Below the pieces are notes generated by a model. It was not told the origin of the DNA and did no database searches. It saw only the letters and a program-made list of their open reading frames with translations. The position numbers and the translations under genes were made by a program. A stretch of DNA of 64,000 bases from UBA668 sp039796575 (GTDB lineage: Bacteria; Actinomycetota; Acidimicrobiia; Acidimicrobiales; Ilumatobacteraceae): contig JBDKJP010000045.1 of the NCBI GenBank assembly GCA_039796575.1, forward strand, positions 62,001-126,000. Reading direction: 5' to 3'. Below are positions 9,219-18,345 of the stretch, piece by piece. Positions within the stretch are counted from its first letter, which is position 1. Every line of letters starts with the position of its first letter.

Positions 9219-9692
9219 ATGACCAAGGGGGACCGGTCCAGCCATCTCACCGTCTCGAGCACGCAGGTGCGCTTCGAGAGCCTCATCGCGGAGGAGTTCG
9301 GGCACACCGAGGTGCGCCGCCTGGTCTCGCCGGCCGCGCTGCGCCGGCCGCACGCGCACGATCCGGCCACGCCGGTGGCCTGGGCTGCCGCAGCCGCACG
9401 GCGTGTGGCGCGCGGCGCCTCGCCCGATCAGGTGGTCGCCGGCCTCGGTGACCTCGGCGCGTTCTGCGTGGCCATCGGCTCGCTCGCACTGCTCGAGTTC
9501 CGCGGCACCGAACTCGAGGCCCGCCGCGACCAACTCGAGCTGGCCGACCCGCTCGAGGTGCGTGCGCACGCCGCGCATCTGCTGCCCCTCGTGGTCAGCT
9601 CGTACGCCGCTCGGGCGCCGAAGTGGTGGCTGTTCGGCCGCCGCCGGTTCGCCGAGCAGGTGCTCCAGCGCCTCGCCGTCCCCGAAGTCTGA
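9219..9692 (+). CDS. Hypothetical protein, 157 aa
   Basis: A 157-residue predominantly helical soluble protein with no recognised family. It shows an AWAAAAARRVARGASPD helix near residues 53-70 and a Trp-rich basic patch (PKWWLFGRRRF) close to the C-terminus. The ATG at 9219 is preceded by CAGTCT six bases upstream, a weak -10-like box like the one before the gene at 32434. It follows menF by 71 bp and converges on menD. Its position inside the menaquinone cluster gives no clear functional link. Confidence 0.6.
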   Translation: MTKGDRSSHLTVSSTQVRFESLIAEEFGHTEVRRLVSPAALRRPHAHDPATPVAWAAAAARRVARGASPDQVVAGLGDLGAFCVAIGSLALLEFRGTELEARRDQLELADPLEVRAHAAHLLPLVVSSYAARAPKWWLFGRRRFAEQVLQRLAVPEV

Positions 9693-9726
9693 CGACGGCA
9701 CCGTACCCGGGTGAGGTCGCGGGCGG

Positions 9727-9743
9727 TCCACCGGAACGGTGGA
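9727..9743. terminator. Hairpin between the 9219 gene and menD
   Basis: TCCACCG and CGGTGGA form a perfect 7-bp stem with a GAA loop in the 68-bp gap between two convergent genes. There is no U-run on either strand. Position suggests a shared transcription end; this is inference. Confidence 0.4.
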
Positions 9744-9760
9744 ATCCGCGCGACGTCGGG

Positions 9761-11437
9761 TCAGGAGAGGGCGGCGGCCACGGCGGCGTGCGCCGCGTCG
9801 TGGACGGCCACGTTGTGGTCGCGGGTGCTGACGACGCGCACCACGACGGCCTCGCGGTCGTCGACGGCGGCCAGGAGGTCGTCGACCGACTCGACGGTGC
9901 GGGCGCCGAGGCCGTGGGCCCGGGCGACGGCCACGATGTCGGTGCCGTGCGGCGTACCGAACAACTGCTCGAACCGCTCGGTGGTGAGCGACGTGCGCTG
10001 CGGCAGGAACGAGAAGATGCCGCCACCGTCGTTGTCGATCACCACGATGGTGAGCGGCAACTGACGCGCCGCGAGCGCGGTGAGCGACGACTGGTCGTGA
10101 CAGAACGCCACGTCGCCGAGCAGCACCACCGTGGGCGCGTCGATGCCTGCGGCCACCCCGATGCCCGTGGCGATGACACCGTCGATGCCGTTCGCACCGC
10201 GATTCGAGTGCACCACCGTGGCCGATGCCGGGCCGAACCACTCGACGTCGCGCACCGGCATCGACGACGACACGACGAGGTAGGCATCGACTGTCGCGAG
10301 GGCACGCGCCACCGCGGGCTCGCTCAGCTCACCGGCGAGCACAGCAGCGATGGCCTGCTGCGCCGACTCCTCGGCGGCGGCCCACGCGGCACGCCACGAC
10401 GCGTCGACCGAACCTCCCACCAGCGGCAGCACCGATTCGCACACCGCCGACGCCTCGCCGTACACGCGCTCGGTGATGATGCCGAGCGGGTCGATGGTGC
10501 GGCCCTGCGCATGCACCTGCACGTGCACCGCCCCGGATGCCTGCAGCCACTGCCCGAGCACCTTCGACGCCGGCGGCTCACCGAGGTGGAGCACCACCTG
10601 CGGCACGTGCGCCGCGGCGAACGGCTGGTGCCGCACGAGCGAGTCGAACGCGCACACCGCGCCGGCGAGCGATCGGCAACCCGAACGCGGATCGGCGAGC
10701 AGGGGCCAGCCCAACGCCGCTGCCAGGTCGGCGGCGGCCTGCGGATCGTCGACCCCTCGGCCGGCCACGACGATGCCCCTCGGCACGTCGAGGATGCCGG
10801 CGAGCTCCTCCATGGAGAGTCGGGTCATGAACCACACGGCGTCGTCGAACGGGTCGTCGTCGGACTCGTCGTGGTCGACCACGGGCGGCAACGCGCCGAT
10901 GGTGCCGACGAGCGGCTCGCGGAAGGGCAGGTTCATGTGCACCGGACCACCGTCGACACCGCACGCGGCGAGCCATGCGTCGTCGGCGAGGTCGCGCCAC
11001 GTGTGCGCCATCGCGGCGTCGGGCACGTCGACCGGCACGAACAGCCGCACCGTGTCGCCGTAGAGCTCGATCTGATCGATGGTCTGCGGCGCGCCGATGC
11101 CCTGCAGCTCGGGCGGCCGATCGGCGGTGAGCACGAGCATCGGCACGCCCGACAGGTCGGCCTCGATGACGGCTGCGTGGAAGTGCGCCGTCGCGGTGCC
11201 GCTGGTGCACAGCAGCGCGGCGGGCACGCCGGTGGCCATGCCGATGCCGAGCGCCATGAACGCCGCCGTGCGCTCGTCGTGCACGACGTGCACCTGCAGG
11301 TCGTCGCGGGCAGCGAGCGCGAGGGCCATCGGGGTGCTGCGCGAGCCGGGCGCGACCACGGCGTGCTCCATGCCCAGCGAGATCCACTGGTCGACGAGCG
11401 TCGCGCAGAAGGTGACCTGGTCGTCTGCCTGCGTCAT
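9761..11437 (-). CDS. menD: SEPHCHC synthase
   Basis: A 558-residue thiamine-diphosphate enzyme joining isochorismate and 2-oxoglutarate (SEPHCHC synthase), second step of menaquinone synthesis. It shows the N-terminal VVAPGSRSTPMALAL segment, the catalytic Glu in VHDERTAAF, the GIGAPQTIDQ segment, and the ThDP/Mg motif starting at LLGDVAFCHD and ending IDNDGGGIF. Length matches the family. The ATG at 11437 lies six bases after TATCGT on its strand. Divergent from a DsbA-like gene with 31 bp between start codons. Confidence 0.94.
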   Translation of the reverse strand: MTQADDQVTFCATLVDQWISLGMEHAVVAPGSRSTPMALALAARDDLQVHVVHDERTAAFMALGIGMATGVPAALLCTSGTATAHFHAAVIEADLSGVPMLVLTADRPPELQGIGAPQTIDQIELYGDTVRLFVPVDVPDAAMAHTWRDLADDAWLAACGVDGGPVHMNLPFREPLVGTIGALPPVVDHDESDDDPFDDAVWFMTRLSMEELAGILDVPRGIVVAGRGVDDPQAAADLAAALGWPLLADPRSGCRSLAGAVCAFDSLVRHQPFAAAHVPQVVLHLGEPPASKVLGQWLQASGAVHVQVHAQGRTIDPLGIITERVYGEASAVCESVLPLVGGSVDASWRAAWAAAEESAQQAIAAVLAGELSEPAVARALATVDAYLVVSSSMPVRDVEWFGPASATVVHSNRGANGIDGVIATGIGVAAGIDAPTVVLLGDVAFCHDQSSLTALAARQLPLTIVVIDNDGGGIFSFLPQRTSLTTERFEQLFGTPHGTDIVAVARAHGLGARTVESVDDLLAAVDDREAVVVRVVSTRDHNVAVHDAAHAAVAAALS

Positions 11438-11468
11438 GGGGCCACGATAGGGGCGTATCCTCGGCCAC

Positions 11469-12119
11469 GTGCGACCGACCGTGAACGTGGAGATCTGGTC
11501 CGACGTCGTCTGCCCGTGGTGCTACATCGGCAAGCGACGCTTCGAGACCGCCGTCGAGCAGTTGAAGGACGAGGCCGACATCGAGATCGTGTTCCGCCCC
11601 TATCAACTCGACCCCACGGCCTCGCCCGGCAAGTCGGCCCCGGTGAAGGAGGCGTACGCGAAGAAGTTCGGCGGGCCCGAACGCGCCGAGCAGATCATCG
11701 GTCACGTCACGTCGGTGGCGGCCGAGGAGGGCCTCGAGTTCCACATGGAGAAGGCGCTGCGGGCGAACACGCTGCTCGCGCATCGCCTCCTGTGGTTGGC
11801 CGAGGCGACGGGCCAGCAGTACGCGTTGAAGGAGCGGCTGCTGCAGGCGTACTTCGTCGACGGACTCGACGTCGGCGACCCCGAGGTGCTCGCCGACTGC
11901 GCCGCCGAGGTGGGCATGCCGCGCGACCGCGTGCTCGCGTTCCTGGCGAGCGACGACGGCGTCGACGAGGTGCGCGCACAGCTCGCGTTCGCTGCCGAGG
12001 CGGAGATCACCGCCGTGCCCACGTACGTCATCGACGGCCGCTGGGCCGTACCCGGCGCGCAGGACCCCGACACGTTCGTCACCGTCATCCGTCGCCTGCT
12101 CGCCAAGCGGGAAGGCTGA
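11469..12119 (+). CDS. DsbA family (FrnE-like) oxidoreductase
   Basis: A 216-residue cytosolic DSBA-like thioredoxin-fold protein, FrnE/2-hydroxychromene isomerase subgroup. The active site is CPWC at about residues 15-18 in WSDVVCPWCYIGKRRF, and there is no signal peptide. The cis-Pro loop is visible as ITAVPTYVIDG. TATCCT lies seven bases before the GTG start, suggesting a leaderless mRNA. Its stop overlaps the menH start by one base (TGATG), so a protein-disulfide or polyketide-type redox role is being co-expressed with menaquinone synthesis. Confidence 0.88.
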   Translation: MRPTVNVEIWSDVVCPWCYIGKRRFETAVEQLKDEADIEIVFRPYQLDPTASPGKSAPVKEAYAKKFGGPERAEQIIGHVTSVAAEEGLEFHMEKALRANTLLAHRLLWLAEATGQQYALKERLLQAYFVDGLDVGDPEVLADCAAEVGMPRDRVLAFLASDDGVDEVRAQLAFAAEAEITAVPTYVIDGRWAVPGAQDPDTFVTVIRRLLAKREG

Positions 12120-12901
12120 TGCCCACCGTCGAGTGGCAGCCCCTCGCCGGGCGGTTGGCCGCACAGGTGGCCGGCCCCAACGGCGCGAACCGACTGGTGT
12201 TCCTGCACGGCTTCACCCAGACGTCGAACTCGTGGAAGCCGATCGCCGAGCACTTCGTGCGCGCCGGCCACCAGTGCTTCGTGGTCGACCTGCCCGGGCA
12301 CGCCGAGTCGACGCATGTGCGTGCCGACCTGCGCCGCGCCGCCGACATGATCGCGTCGGTGAGCGACGAGGCCACGTACGTCGGCTACAGCCTCGGCGGT
12401 CGGGCGGCGCTGCACGTGGCGTTGATGTACCCACACCTCGTCCGTTCGCTCGTCACCATCGGCGCCAACCCCGGCATCGACAGCGAGGACGAGCGCGCCC
12501 GCCGCCGGGAGAGCGACGACGAGCTCATCACCCGCATGGAGGACATCGGCCTCGAGGCGTTCCTGCGCGAGTGGGTGGCGCTCCCCCTGTTCGGCAACCG
12601 TGCCGTCGGCCCGCTCGAGATGGCCGACCGGTTGCGCAACACCGTCGAAGGCCTGTCGAGCAGCCTGCGCCTCGCGGGTACCGGCGCGCAGGGCTCGCTG
12701 TGGCCGCGGCTGCGCGAGCTCAACATGCCCGTGCTGGCCGTGGCCGGCGAACGCGACGACAAGTTCGCCGCCATCGCCCGCCAGATGGCCATCACGGTGC
12801 CCGACGGCCGCAGTGCGCTCGTGCCGGGCGCGTGGCACGCCGCGCACCTCGACGACCCGGGCGTCGTGATCGACCTCGTCGCCGGAGCGTTACCGGCCTG
12901 A
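12119..12901 (+). CDS. menH: SHCHC synthase-like alpha/beta hydrolase
   Basis: A 260-residue alpha/beta-hydrolase resembling MenH, which removes pyruvate from SEPHCHC. The oxyanion segment HGFTQTSNSW, nucleophile elbow GYSLGGRAAL, acid in AGERDDKF and catalytic His in AWHAAHLDDP are all present. The assignment relies on position between menD and menA/menE as well as on fold, since general hydrolases look alike. The start codon overlaps the previous stop. Confidence 0.85.
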   Translation: MPTVEWQPLAGRLAAQVAGPNGANRLVFLHGFTQTSNSWKPIAEHFVRAGHQCFVVDLPGHAESTHVRADLRRAADMIASVSDEATYVGYSLGGRAALHVALMYPHLVRSLVTIGANPGIDSEDERARRRESDDELITRMEDIGLEAFLREWVALPLFGNRAVGPLEMADRLRNTVEGLSSSLRLAGTGAQGSLWPRLRELNMPVLAVAGERDDKFAAIARQMAITVPDGRSALVPGAWHAAHLDDPGVVIDLVAGALPA

Positions 12902-12907
12902 CCCGGA

Positions 12908-13783
12908 TCAGCCCGACAGGGCCATGCCGAGCGCGGCGAGCAACCCGGTGACGAGCTGCACCTTGCCGGTGGCGCCGAGCACGGGGATGAGCGCCGGGCC
13001 GGAGGCGCCCTTGCGGATGGCCTGCACGGCCGGCGCCGACACGACGACACCGACGATGCCGACGGCCGCCAGCGGACGGTCGGCGATGGCGATGGCCGCC
13101 ACCAGCGCGAACGCGGCGACGAGCAGCACCACGTAGAACGTGCGCGTGCGCGCGTCGCCGAGGCGCACCGCGAGCGTGCGCTTGCCGACCTCGCGGTCGG
13201 TGGGGATGTCGCGCAGGTTGTTGACCACCAGCAGCGCACACGCGAGGCAACCCGCCATGCAGCCGGCCAGCCAGGCCACGCCGTTGATGCGCTCGACCAC
13301 CACGAACGTGCTCCCCGCCGTGGCGACGAGGCCGAAGAACACGAACACGAACACCTCACCGAGGCCGAGGTAGCCGTACGGCTTCGGACCGCCCGTGTAG
13401 AACCAGCCGGCGAGGATGGCCGCCGCACCGACCGCGAGCAACCACCAGCTGGTGGCGATCGCGAGCACCAGGCCGGACACGGCCGCGACACCGAACGCGG
13501 CGAACGCCGCCTTCTTCACCGCGCTCGGGGAGGCGAGCCCGCTGGCCACCAGACGTGTGGGACCGACGCGCACCTCGTCGGTGCCGCGCACGCCGTCGCT
13601 GTAGTCGTTCGCGTAGTTCACGCCCACCTGCAGCGCCAGCGACACCACCAGCGCGAGGCCGGCGCGCCACCACACCGGGTTGGGCTCCCCCGCCGCGGCG
13701 GCCGCGCCGAGGGCCACCGGCACCACCGCCGCCGGGAGGGTTCGAGGTCGGGCACCGAGCAGCCAGCGATTCATCCCGGCCAT
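12908..13783 (-). CDS. menA: 1,4-dihydroxy-2-naphthoate polyprenyltransferase
   Basis: A membrane prenyltransferase of the UbiA superfamily with about eight or nine helices, attaching the polyprenyl tail to dihydroxynaphthoate. The first Asp-rich motif reads NYANDYSDG and the second LRDIPTDREVGKRTL. Two in-frame ATGs exist, 13783 and 13774; I prefer 13783 because a TATTCC box lies exactly six bases upstream, fitting the leaderless pattern of neighbouring genes, although MNRWLLGARPRTL (13774) is the common family beginning. Divergent from menE with 22 bp between start codons. Confidence 0.93.
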   Translation of the reverse strand: MAGMNRWLLGARPRTLPAAVVPVALGAAAAAGEPNPVWWRAGLALVVSLALQVGVNYANDYSDGVRGTDEVRVGPTRLVASGLASPSAVKKAAFAAFGVAAVSGLVLAIATSWWLLAVGAAAILAGWFYTGGPKPYGYLGLGEVFVFVFFGLVATAGSTFVVVERINGVAWLAGCMAGCLACALLVVNNLRDIPTDREVGKRTLAVRLGDARTRTFYVVLLVAAFALVAAIAIADRPLAAVGIVGVVVSAPAVQAIRKGASGPALIPVLGATGKVQLVTGLLAALGMALSG

Positions 13784-13789
13784 TGTGGC

Positions 13790-13799
13790 GGAATAGCCT
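13790..13799. promoter_or_regulatory. Overlapping -10 boxes for menA and menE
   Basis: TAGCCT (13794-13799) sits six bases before the menE GTG. On the other strand TATTCC (13795-13790) sits six bases before the menA ATG. The two boxes share the self-complementary TA at 13794-13795. No Shine-Dalgarno is present on either side, so both mRNAs are probably leaderless. Promoter activity is inferred. Confidence 0.55.
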
Positions 13800-13805
13800 C
13801 GCCCC

Positions 13806-14936
13806 GTGCCGCATCTCGTCGCCATCGACCTCCCGGGCGGACCGGCGTTCGTCGATGCGTTGCGGCGTGAGTGGGATGACGGCAACGCGGTGCTGCCGGT
13901 CGACCGACGCCTCCCCGCTCCGGCGCGGACCGCGCTGCTCGCCGCGATGCGACCCGATCGGCTGGTCGACGCGCAGGGCCGCCACGAGCTCGACGGCGAC
14001 GGCGTGGAGCCCGGCGATGCGCTCGCGATGGCCACGAGCGGCTCGACGGGCACGCCGAAGGGTGTGGTGCTCACGCACGCCGCGGTGGCCGCGTCGGCGC
14101 ACGCCACCTCGCGCCACCTCGGCATCGGTGCGGGCGACCGGTGGCTGGCGTGCCTGCCGCTCGCCCACGTCGGCGGCCTCTCCGTCGTCACGCGTGCGCT
14201 CGTCACGGGTACGCCGCTGGAGGTGCACGACGGGTTCGACGCGGCACGTGTCGAAGCCGCTGCCCGCGACGGCGCGACCGCTGTGTCGCTGGTGGCCACC
14301 GCGCTCCGCCGCATCGACCCCTCGTTGTTCCGCGTGATCGTGCTCGGCGGCGCACGCCCGCCCGCCGACCGTCCGGCGAACTGCGTCACCACCTACGGCC
14401 TCACCGAGACGGGCAGCGGCGTGGTGTACGACGGGCGTCCGCTCGCCGGGGTGGAGGTGCGCATCGACGACGACGAGGTGCTGCTGCGCGGGCCGATGCT
14501 GCTGCGCGCCTACCGCGACGGCAGCACACCGCTCGACGCCGACGGCTGGCTGCACACGGGCGACCTCGGCCGGTTCCTGCCCGACGGGCGACTGCACGTC
14601 GACGGCCGTCGCGGCGACATGATCGTCACCGGTGGCGAGAACGTGTGGCCCGACGCGGTCGAGGCCGTCCTGGCCCAGCACCCCGCCGTGGCGGAGGTGG
14701 CCGTGGCCGGGGTGCCCGACCCCGAGTGGGGCAGCCGGGTGGTGGCCTGGGTGGTGCCGGCCGCCGGCGAGGCGCCGACGCTCGACGACCTGCGAGCCTG
14801 GGTGAGCAGCCGGGTCGCCGCGTTCCAGGCACCGAAGGAACTGCACCTCGTGAGCGACCTGCCACGCACCGCGCTGGGCAAGGTGCAGCGGCACATGCTC
14901 CAGGCATCCCGGGCCGAGGCCACCGACCACCACTAG
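13806..14936 (+). CDS. menE: o-succinylbenzoate-CoA ligase
   Basis: A 376-residue short ANL ligase, the compact length usual for actinobacterial MenE, which makes OSB-CoA. The P-loop ATSGSTGTPKG is at residues 76-86, the A5 motif TTYGLTETGSG and the hinge region GWLHTGDLG follow, and the catalytic Lys is in ALGKVQRH near the end. The first 60 residues are much shorter than in fatty acyl-CoA synthetases. GTG start at 13806 with a TAGCCT box six bases upstream. Neighbour of menA, on the opposite strand. Confidence 0.9.
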   Translation: MPHLVAIDLPGGPAFVDALRREWDDGNAVLPVDRRLPAPARTALLAAMRPDRLVDAQGRHELDGDGVEPGDALAMATSGSTGTPKGVVLTHAAVAASAHATSRHLGIGAGDRWLACLPLAHVGGLSVVTRALVTGTPLEVHDGFDAARVEAAARDGATAVSLVATALRRIDPSLFRVIVLGGARPPADRPANCVTTYGLTETGSGVVYDGRPLAGVEVRIDDDEVLLRGPMLLRAYRDGSTPLDADGWLHTGDLGRFLPDGRLHVDGRRGDMIVTGGENVWPDAVEAVLAQHPAVAEVAVAGVPDPEWGSRVVAWVVPAAGEAPTLDDLRAWVSSRVAAFQAPKELHLVSDLPRTALGKVQRHMLQASRAEATDHH

Positions 14937-14946
14937 GGTCGGCGCC

Positions 14947-15720
14947 ATGGAACGCCTGGGGTTGGTCACCGGCGCTGCCTCGGGGATCGGGCGCGCCATC
15001 ACGGAACGGTTCGTCGCCGGCGGCATGCGCGTCCTCGCCGCCGACATCGACACCGCCGGGCTGCAACGGCTGGCCGACGACCTGGGCGACCGCGTGGTCA
15101 CCGCGCACTGCGACGTCACCGACGAGTCCTCGGTCGCCGCCATCGCGGCACAGGCCCGCGAGCTCGGCGGCCTGCACGTCGCGGTGGCCAACGCCGGCCG
15201 CGGCACGTTCTCTCCCATCGTCGACCATCCGCTCGACGAGTGGAAGGCCATCCTCGACCTGTGCCTCACCGGTGTGTTCGTCACCGTGAAGCACGCTGCC
15301 GGCGCGATGCACGACGGCGGCAGCATCATCACCATCGCGTCGCTCAACGCCACGCAGCCCTCGGCGGGCATGGCCGCGTACTGCGCGGCGAAGGCAGGCG
15401 TGGTGATGCTCACCCGCGTTGCAGCCATGGAGCTCGGCCCGCGCCGCATCCGCGTCAACACCATCGCCCCCGGGCTCGTGGAGACCAACGCCACCAGCGC
15501 GTTCTTCATGGTGCCCGGTGTGGTCGAGGAGTTCATCGACAACACCACCGTCGGCCGGTTCGCACAGCCCGCCGACATCGCCAACATGGCGTCGTTCCTG
15601 GCGGGCGACGAGAGCACCTTCGTGAGCGGCAGCCTGTTCCCGGTCGACGGCGGCGCCGGGACGAAGAAGTACCCCGACCTGCCCGCCGCCTTCGCCAGGC
15701 TGACCCCTCCCGCCGAGTGA
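14947..15720 (+). CDS. Short-chain dehydrogenase/reductase
   Basis: A 257-residue classical SDR. The NAD(P)-binding motif TGAASGIG is at residues 8-15, NAG follows in ANAGRG, the catalytic Ser is in ITIASLNA and the YxxxK pair in YCAAK. Asp in ADIDTAG after beta-2 suggests NAD(H) preference. The C-terminal FPVDGGAG is typical of oxidoreductases acting on hydroxyacyl or steroid-like substrates. A TAGGGT box overlaps the menE stop codon and lies seven bases before this ATG, so it may have its own leaderless promoter. The MFS gene overlaps its stop. Confidence 0.9.
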   Translation: MERLGLVTGAASGIGRAITERFVAGGMRVLAADIDTAGLQRLADDLGDRVVTAHCDVTDESSVAAIAAQARELGGLHVAVANAGRGTFSPIVDHPLDEWKAILDLCLTGVFVTVKHAAGAMHDGGSIITIASLNATQPSAGMAAYCAAKAGVVMLTRVAAMELGPRRIRVNTIAPGLVETNATSAFFMVPGVVEEFIDNTTVGRFAQPADIANMASFLAGDESTFVSGSLFPVDGGAGTKKYPDLPAAFARLTPPAE

Positions 15721-17033
15721 GCTCGAAGGCCGCGAACCGCCTCCCCGGGGCGTACTGGCGTCTGTGGACCGCCAGCGCGATCTCGAACATCGGCGACGGC
15801 GTGCTCACCGCGGCGCTGCCCATCCTGGCCACCCGCGTCACCGACGACCGCGTGTCCATCGGCCTGATCTCCACGTTCTTCGCGATCCCCTGGTTGCTGT
15901 TCGCGCTGCCGGCGGGCGCGCTCATCGACCGCATGGATCGCCGCCACGTGCTGGTGGTCGCCGACTCGTTCCGCGCCGTGCTCGTGGGTGGTCTCGCGCT
16001 GGCGGCGGCGTTCTCCGACGTGCAGATCTGGATGCTGTGGGTGCTGGCGTTCGGCCTCGGCATCGGCGAGGTGTTCTTCGACTCGACGTCGCAGACCATC
16101 CTTCCGGCCATCGTCGACAGCGAACAGCTCGGCCGGGCCAACGGCCTTCGCTACTCGGCCGAGATCACCGGCAACACGTTCCTCGGCGCGCCACTCGGCA
16201 GCGTGCTGTTCGCGGCGGCGGTGTGGTTGCCGTTCGGGGTCGACGCGGCGACGTTCGTGGTGGCCGCCGTGCTGGTGGCCACGTTGCGCGGGAAGTTCCG
16301 CGCCACCGAGGTCGTGCCGTCGCGCGGCTGGCGCAGCGACGTGAGCAAGGGCTTCCGGTGGCTGTGGCGCAACACGCTGCTGCGCAACCTCGCCATCGCA
16401 CTCGGCCTCACCAACCTCGCGTTCGCGATGTGCGAGAGCACGTTCGTGCTGTTCGCCACCGAGGAGCTCGGCGTCAGCGACACGATGTTCGGCGTGCTCA
16501 TCGCCGTGGTCGGTGCCGGGTCGGTGGCGGCCGGCGTGGCGGGCGGATGGCTGGTCGACCGTGTGGGCCGCCGGTTCGCCGTCCTGGTGGCCGCGTTCGT
16601 GCCGGTGCTGACGATGCTGGCCATCGGGCTCGTCGCGGTCACCTGGTGGGTGGTGGTGATGCTCACCATCCAGGCCGTGATGATCACGGTGTGGAGCATC
16701 ATCGCGGTCACCATCCGTCAGCAGATGGTGCCCGACCACCTGTTCGGACGGGTCAACAGCGTGTACCGCTGGTTCAGCTGGGGCGCGATGCCCATCGGCG
16801 CGTTCCTCGGTGGCCTCATCGCCCACCAGTGGGGCCTGCGTGCCCCGTACTACGTCGCAGCCGGCACCATGCTCTGCGCGTACGTGCTCATCGTGGTGCA
16901 CCTGCGCGAGTCGGCCATACAGGCCGGCATCCGGGCCAACACCCGCCCGACGCACCCCGACACGTCGAACGACGACACGCCGCCACACATCGGCCGCGAC
17001 CCGCTCGACGACCTGCTCGACCCGCTGCTCTGA
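15717..17033 (+). CDS. MFS transporter (enterobactin-exporter-like)
   Basis: A 438-residue major-facilitator permease with about twelve hydrophobic segments; the inter-helix motif LIDRMDRRHVLV (loop 2-3) and its repeat LVDRVGRRFAVL are visible. The N-terminal WRLWTASAISNIGDGV is typical of EntS/MFS_3 exporters. The GTG start at 15717 overlaps the SDR stop (GTGA), implying co-translation. The tail is soluble and acidic. Substrate unknown. Confidence 0.88.
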   Translation: MSSKAANRLPGAYWRLWTASAISNIGDGVLTAALPILATRVTDDRVSIGLISTFFAIPWLLFALPAGALIDRMDRRHVLVVADSFRAVLVGGLALAAAFSDVQIWMLWVLAFGLGIGEVFFDSTSQTILPAIVDSEQLGRANGLRYSAEITGNTFLGAPLGSVLFAAAVWLPFGVDAATFVVAAVLVATLRGKFRATEVVPSRGWRSDVSKGFRWLWRNTLLRNLAIALGLTNLAFAMCESTFVLFATEELGVSDTMFGVLIAVVGAGSVAAGVAGGWLVDRVGRRFAVLVAAFVPVLTMLAIGLVAVTWWVVVMLTIQAVMITVWSIIAVTIRQQMVPDHLFGRVNSVYRWFSWGAMPIGAFLGGLIAHQWGLRAPYYVAAGTMLCAYVLIVVHLRESAIQAGIRANTRPTHPDTSNDDTPPHIGRDPLDDLLDPLL

Positions 17034-17043
17034 CGAGCGGTGG

Positions 17044-18345
17044 TCAGTCGCCGGACTCGGTGGACTCGTCGCTGCCGTCGGGCTCGAGCGTGATCTTCAC
17101 CCGTCGGATGCGGCGACCGTCGACCTCGGCGGCACCGAACCGCCAGCCCTCGTGCACGACGTACTCGTCGATCTCGGGGACGTGCTCGAGCGTGCCGAAC
17201 AGGAAGCCGGCCACGGTCTCCCAGTCGTCGTCGGGGATGGCGACACCGAGCAGGTCGTTGATGTCCTCGATGGCCATGCCACCGTCGACCAGGTAGGCGC
17301 CGTCGCCGAGGTGCTCGACGTCGTCGTCCTCCTCGTCGTGCTCGTCGATGATCTCGCCGACGAGCTCCTCGAGGCAGTCCTCGAGCGTGATGAGGCCGGC
17401 CAGCGCGCCGTACTCGTCGGCCACGAGCGCGAGGTGGAACTTCTCGGCCTGCATCTCGCGCATCAACCGGTTGACCGGCTTGTTCTCGGGCACGAACCGC
17501 ACCGGACGGATGAGCTCGCTCACGGGACGGGCGCCACCACCCTCACGCTCGGCCTGCATCAGGTCCTTCACGAACGCCAGGCCGACCACGTCGTCGTCCT
17601 CGTCGTCGTTGACCACGGGGATGCGGCTGTAGCCGTGCTCGAGCGCGATGTCGAGGCCCTGCGTGATGGTGGCCGTGTGGGCGATGGTGATGATGTCGGG
17701 CCGCGGCACCATGATCTCGCGCGCCACGGTGTCGCCGAACTCGATGATGCTCTCGATGAGCTCGCGCTCTTCTTCCTCGATCACGTCGTCCTCGGCCGCG
17801 GTCTCGACGATGCCGAGCAGCTCGCTCTCCGACACGAACGGGCCCTGCTCGAGCCCCTTGCCCTTGACGATGACGTTGGTGAGCCCGATCAGACCCCGCG
17901 AGGTCCACTTCAGCGGCGGGAACGCCACGAGGGCCGACACCGGCCGGGCCGCCATCAGCGCGGACCGCTGCGGGTAGAGCACCGCGTAGGTCTTGGGCAC
18001 CGCTTCGGCGAGCACGAAGAACACGAGCACGTTGAGGATGACACCGATCGCGACACCCCAACCGCCGAAGAGGCGGCCGGCCACGATGGCCGTGAGGCTG
18101 GTCTGCACGGTCTGGCAGATGTTGACGGTGAGCAGCACCGAGTTCACCCAGCGCTCGGGCTCGTCGACGAGCTTCTTCAGCGCCTTGCCCGCCTTGGAGC
18201 CCTGGTCGGCGAGCGACGCGGCGCGGGGCTTGCTCATCCGCGACAGCCCCATCTCGGCGACCGCGAGGAACACGAGCACGACGAGCAGCACCAGGATGAC
18301 GACCAACATGAGGATGTCGAGGTTGGTCACCGAGGCGGCGATCAT
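17044..18345 (-). CDS. CNNM/CorC-type hemolysin-family membrane protein
   Basis: A 433-residue protein with a DUF21/CNNM transmembrane domain (about residues 1-190), a CBS-domain pair (about 200-340; MVPRPDIITI and YSRIPVVND are visible) and a C-terminal CorC_HlyC transporter-associated domain. The family handles Mg2+/Co2+ export or regulation. Its start overlaps the ybeY stop by four bases (ATGA). Third gene of the phoH-ybeY-CNNM operon commonly conserved in actinobacteria. Confidence 0.9.
   Translation of the reverse strand: MIAASVTNLDILMLVVILVLLVVLVFLAVAEMGLSRMSKPRAASLADQGSKAGKALKKLVDEPERWVNSVLLTVNICQTVQTSLTAIVAGRLFGGWGVAIGVILNVLVFFVLAEAVPKTYAVLYPQRSALMAARPVSALVAFPPLKWTSRGLIGLTNVIVKGKGLEQGPFVSESELLGIVETAAEDDVIEEEERELIESIIEFGDTVAREIMVPRPDIITIAHTATITQGLDIALEHGYSRIPVVNDDEDDDVVGLAFVKDLMQAEREGGGARPVSELIRPVRFVPENKPVNRLMREMQAEKFHLALVADEYGALAGLITLEDCLEELVGEIIDEHDEEDDDVEHLGDGAYLVDGGMAIEDINDLLGVAIPDDDWETVAGFLFGTLEHVPEIDEYVVHEGWRFGAAEVDGRRIRRVKITLEPDGSDESTESGD

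Noticed and set aside
9623..12118. Long plus-strand frame ending in menH
   Set aside because: The upstream 830 codons are a shadow of menD and the DsbA-like gene; the real gene starts at 12119.
13356..16988. A 1210-codon minus-strand frame opposite menE, SDR and MFS
   Set aside because: Low-complexity His/Arg/Gly composition and full overlap with three recognised genes; only its last part matches a real frame, and menA is read in another frame.
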